Assembly: GCA_021234535.1 (NCBI GenBank)
Contig: CM037849.1
Span: forward strand, 11,079,526 to 11,143,525
DNA length: 64,000 nt
DNA from: Stichopus chloronotus
Taxonomy: Eukaryota; Echinodermata; Holothuroidea; Aspidochirotida; Stichopodidae
Direction of reading: 5' to 3'
Shown here: positions 62,788 through 64,000 of the stretch, one piece after another
How the letters are laid out: each line of letters begins with the position of its first letter
How positions within the stretch are numbered: the stretch's first letter is position 1
Position numbers and translations under genes: made by a program
The notes under the pieces: model-generated
The model's input: only the letters and a program-made list of their open reading frames with translations
What the model was told of the DNA's origin: nothing
Databases searched by the model: none

Positions 62788-64000
62788 AGGGCCACGCGCA
62801 GGAAAGCTGAGGGAGGTATCGGTTCAATATTCTCTCAGATCTGCTGTAAATGTCAGAAAACGTACTCTATACTTATGGAATATGATTAATATTCATATAT
62901 TCATATCCGAGACCACAGACATTCAAGCGCGAGATAGTAAGTCTATGCCGCTTATGGAAGTGCTCTAAGTAGCTAGCAGGCACCTCCACTTCCACTTATC
63001 GAGGGTGTAGCCATTTAATGGGGAGGGGGGGGGGGGGTTATGAGTCTTTGATGCCATTCCACATCAGTCACCTGCTCATACACGTGACACACAGGTGAAT
63101 ACCGTTTATAAGAGCGCAACTTTAGTAAGATGTAATAACTGCTACAATCTTGGTTTAGGAAAGTATTCACATGTTACATTGCATTGTATCTAATATCAGT
63201 ATTTCAACTCCTTCTTTGCAATCGTTAATATCACTGTTTATTAATACGTTTCTGATTATACATTCTGCTTGAGAATTTCATATGTTGTCAAATTACTCGC
63301 TTTGTGAAAGTTGAAAAAAAACTCATGACAGTTAGGCCCTAAATTATTGCTCTCGGAGATGTTATACCGGTAGCCTACGCTCAAATGGCCACAATGAAAA
63401 ACTTTCGAACCAAACAAGAAGCATTTTTCTCATTTGGCTGTTTGGTGGGTGTTATCATGTGTTGACACTTACCGAATACTGAATGGGGCTGGTACAATTT
63501 TATAAAATAATGTAAATAAGTGTATACGTTGTCTATGAACCAGTTCCACGAATTACAAGTTTTGTCCTTAACTTACAGCTCGGGTATCCGTAAACCGACT
63601 TGTATGTGAGTATGAGTGTAGTGGAATCCAATCCCTGGCTTCCTACACTCAGCACTGCATCTTACATGCATGGTTAATATCTTGAGTTCCATTACACTCT
63701 TGTAACATTTGAGTGAATTTTCCTTTCGCATACCTTGGAAAATGCCAAAATATTGTGTCTTCCTCAAATATGATGAAGAACTACATGAAGAAATTATGTT
63801 GGTCTAACTCGCCACTGGTTGTCCTCCTGTTGCAGGAATATATAAGGGGTGTCCACTCTCCTTATACTGTTTGATTTTTCCTGTGTTCATGAAGGGGGCC
63901 ATGATGCAAGATGATCAGTGCAATTTTTCCACTTTTCACAGCCAAATTTTTCACAAACTGCCCAAACTGCACAAAATTATTTCAGTTTAGAGGGAACTTT
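62788..64000. other. Unique sequence to window end
   Basis: A 13-base G tract lies at 63025-63037. No gene or repeat match was recognised. The minus-strand frame at 63573-63767 is unrecognised. Confidence 0.4.

Overview
The window looks like non-coding, AT-rich nuclear DNA from a multicellular eukaryote. The longest open frame outside simple repeats is about 116 codons. There is no rRNA gene, no convincing functional tRNA gene and no bacterial-style operon. Short tandem repeats, old interspersed elements and pure G or C tracts account for most of the visible structure. The many poly-G/poly-C runs, the recurrent TAGGCCTA-like words, the TTAA-flanked non-autonomous elements and a CR1/Jockey/RTE-like retrotransposon end suggest a marine invertebrate, possibly an echinoderm. 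That assignment is inference; no diagnostic gene is present.

Layout. 0-12 kb: mostly unique sequence with a degenerate TAG-rich block at the left end, an imperfect palindrome near 3.4 kb, two minus-strand stretches that read like exons (1.3-1.6 kb and 11.4-11.7 kb), and the first copies of several interspersed repeats. 12-24 kb: further copies of those repeats (near 12.8, 14.1, 15.3 and 21.5 kb), a degenerate 26-bp minisatellite near 17.2 kb, and small tandem duplications. 24-28.1 kb: a decayed AT-rich tandem array split by about 0.5 kb of unrelated sequence, then a 103-bp satellite of seven to eight units. 30-46 kb: a complete palindromic GAGT-type inverted-repeat element, a 15-bp minisatellite at 35 kb, a TA microsatellite at 38.5 kb, and copies of two TTAA-flanked families. 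48-64 kb: a third TTAA-family copy, a TCAA-rich block, and a 21-bp minisatellite of about 2.3 kb. That minisatellite is interrupted by a tRNA-derived SINE, which itself carries a TTAA-flanked element. Near the right end are a long-armed foldback element at 61 kb and a retrotransposon 3' fragment abutting another TTAA element at 62.6 kb.

No set of genes works together here. The coherent story is mobile and repetitive DNA: three families of non-autonomous elements share TTAA target sites and termini beginning AGG, and one shows datable nested insertion (minisatellite, then SINE, then TTAA element). I did not find an undescribed gene system. The most testable leads are the possible minus-strand exons, the TTAA families and the nested 54-kb locus. 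Alignments were made by eye, so identities and edges are approximate.
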